A stretch of 64,000 nt of DNA, taken from the NCBI GenBank assembly GCA_964455095.1, contig CAYVUV010000028.1:1-64000 (forward strand), in the 5' to 3' direction. Below, piece after piece: positions 8,391 through 16,995 of the stretch. The notes beneath the pieces were generated by a model that had not been told where the DNA came from, made no database searches, and was given only the letters and a program-made list of their open reading frames with translations. Both the position numbers and the translations under genes were made by a program. The stretch comes from CAYVUV01 sp964455095 (lineage in GTDB: Bacteria > Desulfobacterota > Binatia > HRBIN30 > CADEER01). Position 1 is the stretch's first letter; the number at the start of each line of letters is the position of its first letter.

Positions 8391-8446
8391 CTTCGCTTCT
8401 TCCCTCGTCGGCTTCGTGCCCGCATTCCGTTGCCAATGCCGTCGAG

Positions 8447-8486
8447 TCTTGCCGCGCCGGCGGCACAACCGTCAATTGGGATTTCC
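8447..8486 (-). promoter_or_regulatory. Conserved promoter-like element, copy 1
   Basis: The minus strand reads GGAAATCCCAATTGACGG, then 12 bp, then CGCGGCAAGA. The same layout occurs at 37121-37159 and 42019-42057. TTGACG would be the -35 and GGCAAGAC/GGCAATAC the -10 region (spacing 17-18 bp). This copy points towards the decayed PEGA gene starting at 8390. Only one GGGAAATCCC-type box is present here, against two in the other copies. Confidence 0.5.
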
Positions 8487-8488
8487 TC

Positions 8489-8516
8489 TTGTCGCGGTGA
8501 AATTGTCGCGGTGAAA
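8489..8516. repeat. Perfect 14-bp tandem repeat
   Basis: TTGTCGCGGTGAAA occurs twice head to tail, immediately beside promoter element copy 1. A related TTGTCGCGGGGTGA lies just after the eCIS operon, near 35442. It could be a regulator binding site; nothing else supports a role. Confidence 0.6.
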
Positions 8517-8569
8517 TCGAGGGGTGAGGGCCCTGTGATGCCGAAGTGAGTCTTCGGTGAGCGCCGCGC

Positions 8570-8609
8570 GGCATGAGTCGGGTCATAGCGGCATGAACCG
8601 GGTCTATCC
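8570..8609. repeat. Direct repeat GGCATGA-N2-CGGGTC, 20-bp period, before the sheath gene
   Basis: Two copies, starting at 8570 and 8590, share GGCATGA and CGGGTC separated by two variable bases. The 20-bp period is close to two helical turns, as expected for a regulator binding one face of DNA. They lie 130-170 bp before the sheath start codon and are candidate activator sites of the eCIS promoter. Confidence 0.4.
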
Positions 8610-8737
8610 TGAACAGGTTGAGGGCGCGCTGCCGTCGGCAGCCTGCGGCGAGACGCGACATGGCAAACATTGCAGCGATCGCAACGTACTCGCGGGACAC
8701 GCAACCGCCCGATGATCTCAAGGAAGGAGAAGAGTAG

Positions 8738-11176
8738 ATGGCTGTAGTAACGCCTCCGGTCAGTTACCCCGGTGTCTATATCCAGGAAGTTCCCAGCGGC
8801 GTGCGCACCATCGTCGGCGTCGGCACGTCGATCGGTCTGTTCATCGGCGCCTCGCGTCGAGGCCCGATCAACAGACCGCGGCGCTGTGTCAGTTATGGCG
8901 CATTCAGCGAAACGTTCGGCGAAGACCACAACGCCGGGGATCTGGCGCAGTACGTCCGGTTGTTCTTCCTCAATGGCGGTACCGACTGCTGGGTCATGCG
9001 CATCGCGCACAACCCAGCCCCGTCCAAGATCACGCTGCTCAACGAAGCAAATGTCGCCACTCTCGAGCTCACGGCCAAGGACATGGGCCTGGAAGGAGAG
9101 AACATTCGCGCCCTCGTGACCTACGGCGGCGCGCAGCCCGAAGTGACATTCAATATGGAGCTGTACGTTTGGGAGCTCCAGGCTGGCAAGCGCGTCAAGA
9201 CCCGACGGGAAAGCTGGAAGGGCCTCTCCATGGACCCTACGTCCCCCAGCTACGCCCCGATTTTCCTGACGCAGAACTCAAAGCTCGTCGACGCCACGGA
9301 CGTCGGCCCCGCGGTGACGCCGGGCGTCTCACAATCGGGTCGACCCGTCGCGCATGCCGCGTCCGCCGCTGGCATGAAGGCGGCGTGGGGAGCGCTGATC
9401 GGCACCACCGTGACGCGCAACAGCTTCCTTCTCAGCGCCAACGGCAGCGGATTCATTCCGGTCGATCTCGGTGCCATTGATGTCGGAGCTCTTCCCAATG
9501 CGACGTTTCTCGCCGCACTGCAGAACGCTATCACCGGCAGCATCAACAATGCCTTTATTGCCAAGGGCCTCACCGCCCCAGCGCTGAGCGTTGTGATGAA
9601 TCCTGGGCCACCGCCCAGCCCGACTTTCCCTGGCACGACACAGACCACGGTGCTGACCATCACCTCAACGACCGTCACGCTTCCGAATAGAGACATCTTG
9701 ATTCGCCCGGCCGCCTCGAACGATCTGGCCGTACCGCTCATGCTCGGCGCCGAGCAGGGCGGCGTGGAGATCGGGTCGCACGCCATGCGTCGCCCATCCC
9801 CGAGCGGCATCACACTGCTCAAGCCCAATCTGGCGGACTGGAAGACGCTGGCAACCTTGCAGCAGCAGGCGTTCACCCCGGCCGGTACCGGCATCAAGCT
9901 GGACCAGACACTGCCTCCTCCCGCAGTCGGCACCGTTGCACAGCTAGTTTCGTTCACCGACCTGGTCACGAACGCACCGGCGGATCTCTTCTATCGCGAC
10001 AATAACGGCGGATCGCCGAACGACAACAATGACGGCCTGCGAGACAAGTTGGGACGAATGGCGACGGCGATCAACAATCGCGCGGCGAGCGACCCGCTGT
10101 TCCGCTGGACGGCGCAAGTCACCGGCACCCGCCTGACGATGCTGCCGACCGACCCCGTCGACGACAACTTCTTTTCGGCCCTGTTCGCCGTGAATCCTGT
10201 GCTGAACTTCTTGAAGAACGTCAAAGTATACACGTTGGGAGCCGGAGGCTTCGGTATCGGACAGCAGACTGCCGGGACGGCCGGCAGCGATGGAACCGCC
10301 CCTGACGCGACCGACTACGACAACGCGTACCCGATCGTCGACCGGGAGGTCGATCTCTTCAATCTGATGGTCCTGCCGCCGGTTGCGAGTCCCGCCGTGC
10401 CGGTCGATGCGGTGTATGCCAACGCGAGCGTGTTCTGCCAGCAACGGCGCGCCTTCCTCCTGATGGACAGCCCGGCATCGTGGACCGACCCGCAATCGGC
10501 GACCGCCGGGCTCACCGCGCTCCGCATCGGGCTGGTCAAGGACTACAGCGCCGTGTTCTTCCCCCGCATCGCGATCAATCAGAACGGTCTGCGGCGCAAT
10601 ATCGGAGCAGCCGGCGCGCTCGCCGGTCTGTTCGGGCGGATCGATGCGACGCGCGGCGTGTGGAAGGCGCCGGCCGGCACGGAAGCCGATTTCCGCGGTA
10701 TCGTCGGATTGGACCTGCAGTTGTCCGATCGAGAGAACGGCGTCCTCAACCCGCGCGCGATAAACACGCTGCGCGTCTTCCCGAGCGGCATCGTCAACTG
10801 GGGCGCCCGCACGAACCAGGGCGACGACAACACGCCCCACGACTACAAGTACATCCCGATCCGCCGCCTGGCGTTGTACATCGAGGAGAGTTTGTACCGG
10901 GGGCTCAAGTGGGTCGTGTTCGAGCCCAACGACGAGCCGTTGTGGGCTCAGATACGCCTCAACGTCGGTGCCTTCATGCACAACCTCTTCCGTCAGGGAG
11001 CGTTCCAGGGTGCCACACCGCGGGACGCGTACTTCGTCAAGTGCGATGCCGAAACCACGACGCAGAACGACCGAAACCTCGGCATCGTGAACATCTGGGT
11101 CGGCTTCGCGCCGTTGAAGCCTGCCGAGTTCGTGATCCTCTACCTGCAACAGATGGCCGGACAGATCGAAACCTGA
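8738..11176 (+). CDS. Contractile sheath protein of the eCIS
   Basis: 812 residues. The N-terminus PGVYIQEVPSG and FLNGGTDCWVMRIAH are the conserved sheath N-terminal arm and first domain. The C-terminal part (RNIGAAGALAGLFGRID, LALYIEESLYRGLKWVVFEP, and GAFMHNLFRQGAFQG) is the strongly conserved domain that wraps the tube and links neighbouring subunits. It polymerises around the inner tube and contracts to drive it into the target. At 812 residues it is much longer than typical sheath proteins (about 350-500). The extra length, about residues 130-520, is a probable surface domain that would decorate the outside of the particle. The ribosome site GGAAGGAGAAG is strong. It is the first gene of the operon; the tube gene follows after 27 bp. 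Confidence 0.95.
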   Translation: MAVVTPPVSYPGVYIQEVPSGVRTIVGVGTSIGLFIGASRRGPINRPRRCVSYGAFSETFGEDHNAGDLAQYVRLFFLNGGTDCWVMRIAHNPAPSKITLLNEANVATLELTAKDMGLEGENIRALVTYGGAQPEVTFNMELYVWELQAGKRVKTRRESWKGLSMDPTSPSYAPIFLTQNSKLVDATDVGPAVTPGVSQSGRPVAHAASAAGMKAAWGALIGTTVTRNSFLLSANGSGFIPVDLGAIDVGALPNATFLAALQNAITGSINNAFIAKGLTAPALSVVMNPGPPPSPTFPGTTQTTVLTITSTTVTLPNRDILIRPAASNDLAVPLMLGAEQGGVEIGSHAMRRPSPSGITLLKPNLADWKTLATLQQQAFTPAGTGIKLDQTLPPPAVGTVAQLVSFTDLVTNAPADLFYRDNNGGSPNDNNDGLRDKLGRMATAINNRAASDPLFRWTAQVTGTRLTMLPTDPVDDNFFSALFAVNPVLNFLKNVKVYTLGAGGFGIGQQTAGTAGSDGTAPDATDYDNAYPIVDREVDLFNLMVLPPVASPAVPVDAVYANASVFCQQRRAFLLMDSPASWTDPQSATAGLTALRIGLVKDYSAVFFPRIAINQNGLRRNIGAAGALAGLFGRIDATRGVWKAPAGTEADFRGIVGLDLQLSDRENGVLNPRAINTLRVFPSGIVNWGARTNQGDDNTPHDYKYIPIRRLALYIEESLYRGLKWVVFEPNDEPLWAQIRLNVGAFMHNLFRQGAFQGATPRDAYFVKCDAETTTQNDRNLGIVNIWVGFAPLKPAEFVILYLQQMAGQIET

Positions 11177-11203
11177 AAACGACCACAGCGGAGTTGATAA
11201 ATC

Positions 11204-11719
11204 ATGGCGGTACAATTTCCCCCCCAGTTTCCCGTGAACACCAGTCGGTTCGACCCGTACAAGAACATGAAGTTCCGCATCAAATGGGACGGACGTTACG
11301 TCGCCGGCGTGAGCAAGATCAGCGCGCTGAAGCGCAGTACGGAGCCGGTCACGCATCGCGAAGGCGGCGACCCCAGCACCGCGCGGGTCTCACCCAGCGT
11401 GTGGAAGTTCGAGCCCATTACGCTGGAACGCGGCGTCACGCACGATCTCGAGTTCGAGAAGTGGGCGAACATGATCTACAGCACCGACGGCGATGCCATG
11501 ATCTCGCTCGAGAAATTCAGGAAGGACCTGATCATCGAGCTCCTCAATGAGCAGGGCAATGTCGCCAAGGCCTATAAGGTCTATCGCTGCTGGGTGAGTG
11601 AGTATCAGGCATTGCCCGAGCTCGATGCCAACGCGCACGCCGTCGCCATCGAGCACATGGTGTTGCAGAACGAGGGCTGGGAGCGCGATATCGCCGTGCC
11701 CGAACCGAAACAGACGTAG
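11204..11719 (+). CDS. Inner tube protein of the eCIS (gp19/Hcp-like)
   Basis: 171 residues, close to the normal size of tail-tube proteins. FDPYKNMKFRIKWDGRYVAG followed by GVSKISALKRSTEPVTHREGG, then KFEPITLERGVTHDLEFEKW and EGWERD near the end, are the conserved pattern of the phage gp19/eCIS tube family. It forms hexameric rings stacked into the tube that is pushed out on sheath contraction and is expected to hold the effector. Only one tube and one sheath gene are present, unlike Afp and PVC clusters, which carry several paralogues. Confidence 0.93.
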   Translation: MAVQFPPQFPVNTSRFDPYKNMKFRIKWDGRYVAGVSKISALKRSTEPVTHREGGDPSTARVSPSVWKFEPITLERGVTHDLEFEKWANMIYSTDGDAMISLEKFRKDLIIELLNEQGNVAKAYKVYRCWVSEYQALPELDANAHAVAIEHMVLQNEGWERDIAVPEPKQT

Positions 11720-11727
11720 TCGACGTC

Positions 11728-12450
11728 ATGGTGACCGTGCCACTGCGATTTGCGGGGGAACGGCGGGTCGCGCGGTTGCGTGAATTGACGGGACGCGAGG
11801 AGTTCGCCGTCTCGGGTATCAGCACCCCCCACGCGATCGCCCTGCTCACCGCGCTGCTCGACGACGTGCCGGCGACCGACCTGGTCGCGGCTGATCGCGA
11901 CCACCTCTTGGCGGTCATGTATCGGCGCGCCTTCGGCGACCGCATCGAGAGCACGTTCACCTGCGCGCGCTGCAGCCAGCCGTTCGATCTGCATTTTTCC
12001 CTGTGTGAATTGCTCGAGTCGGTGGCCGGGCGCGTAGTTCCCGGCGCGTGGAAGGCACTCGGTGACGGTCGGTTCGAAGGACCCGACGGCACATCGGTGC
12101 GGTTACCGACCGGTCACGACGAGCTCGCCGTAGCCGGCCTCGCGCCCGATGAGGTGGAAGCCTTTCTGCGCAGTCGCGCGGTGGGCAGCGAAGAATTGTT
12201 GGAACAGATTGCACCCTTGCTCGATCTGGAGCTGGTCGCGCGTTGCGCCGAGTGCAAGCACGCCAACACCATTCGGTTCGACGTCCAGAGTTATGTGCTG
12301 AGTGCCGTGCTCGCCGCACGCCGTCGCCTGCTCGCGGAAATCCATCGCGTCGCGCTCGCCTACAACTGGTCGCTCGACGAAATCCTTTCGCTGAGCCGCG
12401 GGGACAGACGTCTCTTCGTCGAGCTCATCGAGAACGAGCGGGCTTCGTAA
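11728..12450 (+). CDS. Gp26-like baseplate assembly protein with two CxxC pairs
   Basis: 240 residues. Order and features match the T4-baseplate-like proteins found after the tube gene in phage-tail-like clusters. Two CxxC pairs, CARC (C79, C82) and CAEC (C173, C176), are far apart in sequence and would make one zinc-ribbon site when folded. Between them lies a region resembling a small adaptor domain (VRLPTGHDELAVAGLAPDE). The C-terminal helix pattern AYNWSLDEILSLSRGDRR is a familiar end of this family. The role is presumably in baseplate or tube assembly rather than catalysis. The next gene starts at the last base of its stop codon. Confidence 0.75.
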   Translation: MVTVPLRFAGERRVARLRELTGREEFAVSGISTPHAIALLTALLDDVPATDLVAADRDHLLAVMYRRAFGDRIESTFTCARCSQPFDLHFSLCELLESVAGRVVPGAWKALGDGRFEGPDGTSVRLPTGHDELAVAGLAPDEVEAFLRSRAVGSEELLEQIAPLLDLELVARCAECKHANTIRFDVQSYVLSAVLAARRRLLAEIHRVALAYNWSLDEILSLSRGDRRLFVELIENERAS

Positions 12451-13280
12451 TGAAGAGCTATTTCGCCCGACTCGCCGATCGTGCGATCGACATGCCGGCG
12501 CCGGCAGCCGCCGGCGCCGGCAAGGTGGCGGATCCCTTCGACGTCGTAGCTCCCCCTGAACCGGCACAGCCGTCGTCCGACGACGCAGCGCGCATGAGGT
12601 CAAGCGTTTCCGCTCTGGTCGCGGAGTCAGAAGCGGCACCCATGCCGGTGCGCAAGCCCGCCGAGCCTCCGACGCTCGCGACGCGCAGTGACACGGAAAC
12701 GCCGCCGCGTGAGGACACGGTTCAGAGCGGAGCCGCTCCCCTCCCCCCTCCGATCGATGAATCGCGCGCGCCAACGCGTCCCCGCGTGCCGGCTGAACCG
12801 ATTTCCACCGACAACGCCCTGTCCCCGCCCATGTCGCGAGCGGACCTGTTGCCGCCACAACCCGCAGCGATTGGCGAGACGAATAGGGCCGGCACGGAGC
12901 CCGCTCGTCTCGCTCCGGTGGAAGAGCGGCGCGATGAGTCTGGACGGCTTCGCAAGGCGGATCAGTTCATGCAGCAGGTGCTCGATCGCCCGCAGGCGCG
13001 TCTGCCGGAAGCTGACGCAGTCACGGCCGATCCGCCTGCAGCGGAGCTCCGTCCACCGCCCGATCCCGTGTTGCGCTTGCAGCCCATGGAGGCGGCACCG
13101 CGCACGGTTGAAGCGCCATTGGAACCGCCGGCGCTCGTGATCGGCACGATCACCGTGGAAGTCGTCCCACCAGCACCGGTGCTTCCGGCGCCACGTCCTC
13201 AGGTCGTGGTCATCCGCGGCGCGTCCGCCGAACGGCCCCGCGTTCGCTCCAGTCGGAGGTTCGGCCTCGGCCAGTGGTGA
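12450..13280 (+). CDS. Disordered Pro/Ala/Arg-rich eCIS protein of unknown function
   Basis: 276 residues starting MKSYFARLADRAIDMPAPA. Only the first 15 or so residues look foldable; the rest is low complexity, rich in Pro, Ala, Glu and Arg. There is one short helix-like patch (RLRKADQFMQQVLDRP, about 165-180) and a short beta-like segment near the end (LVIGTITVEVVPPAPVL). Proteins of this sort sit at the same place in many eCIS loci, and no function is established. It might act as a spacer, chaperone or length-determining factor, because no conventional tape-measure gene is seen elsewhere; this is speculation. The start overlaps the preceding stop (TAATG). Confidence 0.7.
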   Translation: MKSYFARLADRAIDMPAPAAAGAGKVADPFDVVAPPEPAQPSSDDAARMRSSVSALVAESEAAPMPVRKPAEPPTLATRSDTETPPREDTVQSGAAPLPPPIDESRAPTRPRVPAEPISTDNALSPPMSRADLLPPQPAAIGETNRAGTEPARLAPVEERRDESGRLRKADQFMQQVLDRPQARLPEADAVTADPPAAELRPPPDPVLRLQPMEAAPRTVEAPLEPPALVIGTITVEVVPPAPVLPAPRPQVVVIRGASAERPRVRSSRRFGLGQW

Positions 13281-13286
13281 TTTGCC

Positions 13287-14594
13287 ATGCTCATCGATCT
13301 GTCGCTCGTCACCACGACCATGCTGCGTTTGCTCCAGTTTCGAGTGGACGCGTTGTGGGCGACGTTCTTTCCGCCACTTTCCGCACCACCGATCACCTAT
13401 TCGGGCGTCGAGAGCGCGCTCCTGACGGACGAAAATGCCTTGGGCTTCTTCCTTTACCACCTGGGCGAAGACCCGCACTTCAAGAATCAACCACCCTACT
13501 ACCCGGACCAGCCGGCGGTGCGTTTCACGCCGATGGGACTGCAACTCCAGTATCAGCTGGTTGCACACACCAGCGATATGGCCGGTAGTAACCCAAACCT
13601 AACCGCTTTGCGCAGCCAGAAGTTGTTCGGCCTCGCCCTGAAGACCTTGCACGACTATCCGAGCATCGACCGCGATACCAAGATCGCCGGAACGACCGTT
13701 TTCCCACCCGAGCTCGACAAGACGGACAATGTCCTGCGCGTTACCTTGCGGAGCGTCACTGCCAACGAAGCGACGAACTTCTGGACTGCTGGCACACAGG
13801 GGATACGCCTCGCAGCTTACTATGAAGTGAATACCGTGCTGCTCGAGCCGGACCGGCCACAGGCGTTCGGCGGCCGCGTGCTGCGTTACGGTGTGCACAT
13901 CTTCGTCAATGGCGCGCCCCGTCTCGACGCGAGCCGGAGCACCGTCGTCTTCCGCATTCCTGGCGAAATGCTCGACCGCACCGCGGAGGTGCAACCGGGC
14001 GAAGCGGCCAGCGGGGAGAACCTCAAGCTCGAAGGCGTCGACTTGAACGGTGACGTCACCACCCTCCTCATCAACAGGGCAGGCTGGAAGACGCCGGAGG
14101 AAGTGGGGATCGACTGGGGCGTGGTCGCCGGTGCGGATGTGATCGCCGCCCAGGTGCGCGATCGTGCTGGCGGTCGCGACGTCGTTCCGGGTGTATACAC
14201 GGCTGCAGCACGCGTGACGCGCAACCGGCGCATGCCAGACGGCAGCATGCGGGCCTTTTCACAGACCTCCAATGAAGTGCCGTTCACCGTTGCACCCAGC
14301 GTCACCACTCCGGCGCACAATGTGGTTGCCACCGCGGTCGGAAACGTGGTGACAGTCACGGGCGGCCGCTTTCAGCATCCAGACATCGCCAAAGAGAACG
14401 TGCGCGTCACGGTGGGAGCCGTGTCGATCCCGCTCCAGCCGAGCGGTCCGTTAACTGCCGGGCATTTCGAAGTCAGTGCGACGCAGCTGAAGTTTCAGTT
14501 CCCGATCGCCGGCCTCACGCCGGGTGATGTCCTGCCGTTGCGCATTATCGTGAACGGGGCGGAAAACGCGCCGCGGTGGGTGCGTGTGCCATGA
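13287..14594 (+). CDS. DUF4255 protein, probable tail terminator/cap
   Basis: 435 residues. The first 200 or so fit DUF4255 (Pvc16_N): start MLIDLSLVTTTMLRLL, then LGFFLYHLGEDPHFKNQPP, MGLQLQYQLVAHTSD and LFGLALKTLHDYP. In Afp and PVC particles this family forms the cap that ends tube and sheath growth. The rest (about 205-435) is beta-rich and reads like two Ig/TIG-type modules (VNGAPRLDASRSTVVFRIPG and NVVTVTGGRFQHPDIA), an extension beyond the basic cap. The stop overlaps the ATPase start by 4 bp (ATGA). Confidence 0.85.
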   Translation: MLIDLSLVTTTMLRLLQFRVDALWATFFPPLSAPPITYSGVESALLTDENALGFFLYHLGEDPHFKNQPPYYPDQPAVRFTPMGLQLQYQLVAHTSDMAGSNPNLTALRSQKLFGLALKTLHDYPSIDRDTKIAGTTVFPPELDKTDNVLRVTLRSVTANEATNFWTAGTQGIRLAAYYEVNTVLLEPDRPQAFGGRVLRYGVHIFVNGAPRLDASRSTVVFRIPGEMLDRTAEVQPGEAASGENLKLEGVDLNGDVTTLLINRAGWKTPEEVGIDWGVVAGADVIAAQVRDRAGGRDVVPGVYTAAARVTRNRRMPDGSMRAFSQTSNEVPFTVAPSVTTPAHNVVATAVGNVVTVTGGRFQHPDIAKENVRVTVGAVSIPLQPSGPLTAGHFEVSATQLKFQFPIAGLTPGDVLPLRIIVNGAENAPRWVRVP

Positions 14595-16756
14595 GCACCG
14601 CTCGGCAAGACTCCGCAAAACGGAAGGCTCCGCGTCGCAAGGCGCAGCCGCGCCGCGCGCGTACGTCACATCGCGCCAAAGTCGCCGCACCCAGCGCCGA
14701 CGTGGCGGAGTCGGAATTGATGACTCTCTGGTTCCGCTTGCTGGCGCGTTGTCGCGGCGCATGGTTGCAGCATCTCTGGCTCCTCGAAGGCTCATCCGAC
14801 GGCCGCGCAACCGTCACGCACGCGGAGCTCGCCGGCCTGCTTGCCGATCAGGATTCACTGGGCGAGGAAACGTCGTGGTCCCAGACGCAAGAGCCCGTCT
14901 CTCGCTGGCGAGACGAGGCGCAGAAAACCTGGCAGGCATTGAACGATCTGCCCCACTCGCGGTGCGCGCGACTGAGTCGTATCTTCGGACTGAGCCAAGA
15001 GGAAGTCGACCTGCTGCGCCTGTGCGCAGCGGTCGCGTTCGATCCCGCGCTCGGACGGGTGTGCGCGTACCTGCAGGATCATTCCGGGCGCACGTACATC
15101 ACGGAACCCCTTGCCGCGCGACTACTGAAACTTGGGCGATCGAGCGTGTGGCCTTCCGAGATGAATGTGTTTCGCTGGGAGCTCATCCAACGCCGCGACG
15201 CCGGCCTGAGCGAACCGAACGCGCTCAGCTGCGATCCACAGGTGCGCGATTGGTTGCTCGGCCGGAGCACGCTCGATGAAACACTTCTGTGCGGCGTACG
15301 CACGGTCAATCCAGGCCGATCCGCGCTCCCCGAGTGGCCGGTCGACGAAATCGCCGCGTGGATTGCGGAGGCGCTGCAGCACGCCGATCCGCCGCGGCTG
15401 CGTGTCGTTGTCACGGCACCCGCCGGCGGCGGTAAGCGTACGTTTGCGAGCTTGGTCGCGCGGAAGCTGGGAATGCAGCTGCTGCTCATCGATGCCGACG
15501 GGGTCGACGATGCCGGCTGGACACGCCTCTTTTGGCACGGCCAACGCCAGGCATTTCTCGACGCCGCCGCTTTGGCTTGGATCGGTCACGGGGCCTCGCA
15601 CCGTCGGTGGCCGGCAAACGCGCCCTTCTTTCCGGCGCAGTTCGTCCTGTGCGAACCCGGGTCGGAGCCGGCGCGGATCGCCGGCGCAACGGACCGCCAC
15701 GTGCGCTTGCGTGTGCCGGAAGCACGCACGCGCAAACGATTATGGCAGCACAGCTCGCCGGGTGCCGCGGAGTGGCCCGCCGACGAGCTGCGACAACTCG
15801 CCGAACGCCACAGCGTCTGGCCCGGCGATATCGAACAGGCAGGTCGACTCGGCGCGCGGACACCCGCAGAGACGGGTGCGCTGGTGCGCGAAGCGGCGCG
15901 CTCCCGTTTCGGCCACCTCGCCGAGATTCTCGAGTGCCCGTTCACAACGGACGACCTTGTCCTTCCGGAAGGATTGCAGCAGATATTGGACGCAATTGCG
16001 TTCGAGGCCGCCGACCGCGCCGCCTTCTGGCGCCAACCCGAGGCGCGTCGTCTCTTCCCGCAGGGCCGCGCGCTCATTGCATTGTTCAGCGGCCCGTCGG
16101 GAACCGGAAAGACAATGGCCGCGCAGGTCATCGCGGCGCGCCTGGGGCAGGATCTGTGCCGCGTCAATCTGGCTCAGCTCGTGAGCAAGTGGGTCGGCGA
16201 AACACCCAAGAACGTCGAACAGGTCATTCGCGTCGCGGCGGAGAACGACGTCGTGCTGCTGTTCGATGAAGCCGACGCGCTGTTTGCGAAGCGCGCCACC
16301 GAGATTCGCGACGCGCAGGACAAGTTCGCCAATACCGACGCCGCGTATCTTTTGCAGGCGATCGAGAGCTACCCGGGGATCGCCATTCTGGCCACCAATC
16401 TCAAAGCCAATATCGACCCCGCGTTCGTCCGCCGCATTCGTTATGTCGCGGATTTCCTCAAGCCCAACCCCACCCTGCAGCGGACATTGTGGATGAAGCT
16501 GGTGACGTCTCTCGCTGGGGAGTCGCGCGCACGCGCCCTGGCTCCCGCGTTGGATGTGCTGAGCACAGTGGCAGACGCGACCGGCGCTCAGATCAAGTAC
16601 GCGGTGCTGGCGGGACTGTTCGCCGCCCGAGCACAGAAGACAGACATCAATGTCCGCCACCTGCTGACCGGACTGGATCGCGAGCTGATCAAGGAAGGTC
16701 GCGGCATCGCTCCGCGCGAGCGCGAACGCATCTTGAGCATGGAGGACGTTCGATGA
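14591..16756 (+). CDS. AAA+ ATPase of the eCIS (Afp15/Pvc15-like)
   Basis: 721 residues. The C-terminal AAA+ module is intact: Walker A GPSGTGKT at about 501-508, Walker B VVLLFDEADALF at about 554-565, and sensor-1-like IAILATNLKANIDPAFVRR. A second, upstream module has a degenerate P-loop (APAGGGKR, near 276) with IDADGVDDAGW instead of a proper Walker B, so only the second half is likely to hydrolyse ATP. The first 30 residues are basic (RKAPRRKAQPRRAR). AAA+ proteins of this type are near-universal in eCIS loci and are thought to help assembly or particle maturation. The ATG at 14591, overlapping the previous stop, was preferred over an upstream in-frame ATG. Confidence 0.9.
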   Translation: MSTARQDSAKRKAPRRKAQPRRARTSHRAKVAAPSADVAESELMTLWFRLLARCRGAWLQHLWLLEGSSDGRATVTHAELAGLLADQDSLGEETSWSQTQEPVSRWRDEAQKTWQALNDLPHSRCARLSRIFGLSQEEVDLLRLCAAVAFDPALGRVCAYLQDHSGRTYITEPLAARLLKLGRSSVWPSEMNVFRWELIQRRDAGLSEPNALSCDPQVRDWLLGRSTLDETLLCGVRTVNPGRSALPEWPVDEIAAWIAEALQHADPPRLRVVVTAPAGGGKRTFASLVARKLGMQLLLIDADGVDDAGWTRLFWHGQRQAFLDAAALAWIGHGASHRRWPANAPFFPAQFVLCEPGSEPARIAGATDRHVRLRVPEARTRKRLWQHSSPGAAEWPADELRQLAERHSVWPGDIEQAGRLGARTPAETGALVREAARSRFGHLAEILECPFTTDDLVLPEGLQQILDAIAFEAADRAAFWRQPEARRLFPQGRALIALFSGPSGTGKTMAAQVIAARLGQDLCRVNLAQLVSKWVGETPKNVEQVIRVAAENDVVLLFDEADALFAKRATEIRDAQDKFANTDAAYLLQAIESYPGIAILATNLKANIDPAFVRRIRYVADFLKPNPTLQRTLWMKLVTSLAGESRARALAPALDVLSTVADATGAQIKYAVLAGLFAARAQKTDINVRHLLTGLDRELIKEGRGIAPRERERILSMEDVR

Positions 16757-16995
16757 AGCGCGGCAGTGTGCGCATCGATGCGTTGCGACTCAGAGCTCCT
16801 GGTTTGACCCGCGAGGAGGCGCGGCAGTTGGGTGACGCGACGGCACGCGGACTGGATGCCCTGTCGAGACAACCAGTCATGCCGGGACGCATCGCGCGGC
16901 TCTCTCTGCGCGTTCAGTCTCACGGGCCTGTATCCGCCGGCCAGATCGCGGATGCCATCGTCACGAAAATTTCCCAGCGGAAACCGCAGGCGTGA
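16753..16995 (+). CDS. Small eCIS-associated protein of unknown function
   Basis: 80 residues beginning MKRGSVRIDALRLRAPGLT, with a helix EEARQLGDATARGLDALS, a beta segment ARLSLRVQSH, and a helical end GQIADAIVTKISQR. It overlaps the ATPase stop by 4 bp (ATGA), and its own stop overlaps the start of the DUF4157 gene. That tight coupling and the typical coding pattern make it a real gene. Small proteins at this position, between the ATPase and a DUF4157 protein, recur in eCIS loci; an adaptor or immunity-like role for the next gene is possible but not shown. Confidence 0.75.
   Translation: MKRGSVRIDALRLRAPGLTREEARQLGDATARGLDALSRQPVMPGRIARLSLRVQSHGPVSAGQIADAIVTKISQRKPQA

Larger units (their letters stand above)
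8391..8737. other. Intergenic region upstream of the eCIS operon
   Basis: A 347-bp gene-free stretch. It holds the minus-strand promoter-like element (8447-8486), a tandem 14-bp repeat (8489-8516), a short hairpin CCGAAG-TGAGT-CTTCGG (8541-8557), and a 20-bp-spaced direct repeat (8570-8609). The eCIS promoter must lie here, but no convincing -35/-10 pair for the plus strand could be picked out. AAGGAAGGAGAAG directly precedes the sheath start codon. Confidence 0.6.

Noticed and set aside
8489..8516. CRISPR-like repeats
   Set aside because: Only two directly adjoining 14-bp units without spacers.
12243..12449. Upstream extension of the disordered eCIS protein
   Set aside because: It would overlap the whole C-terminal half of the gp26-like gene; the TAATG junction at 12450 is the natural start.
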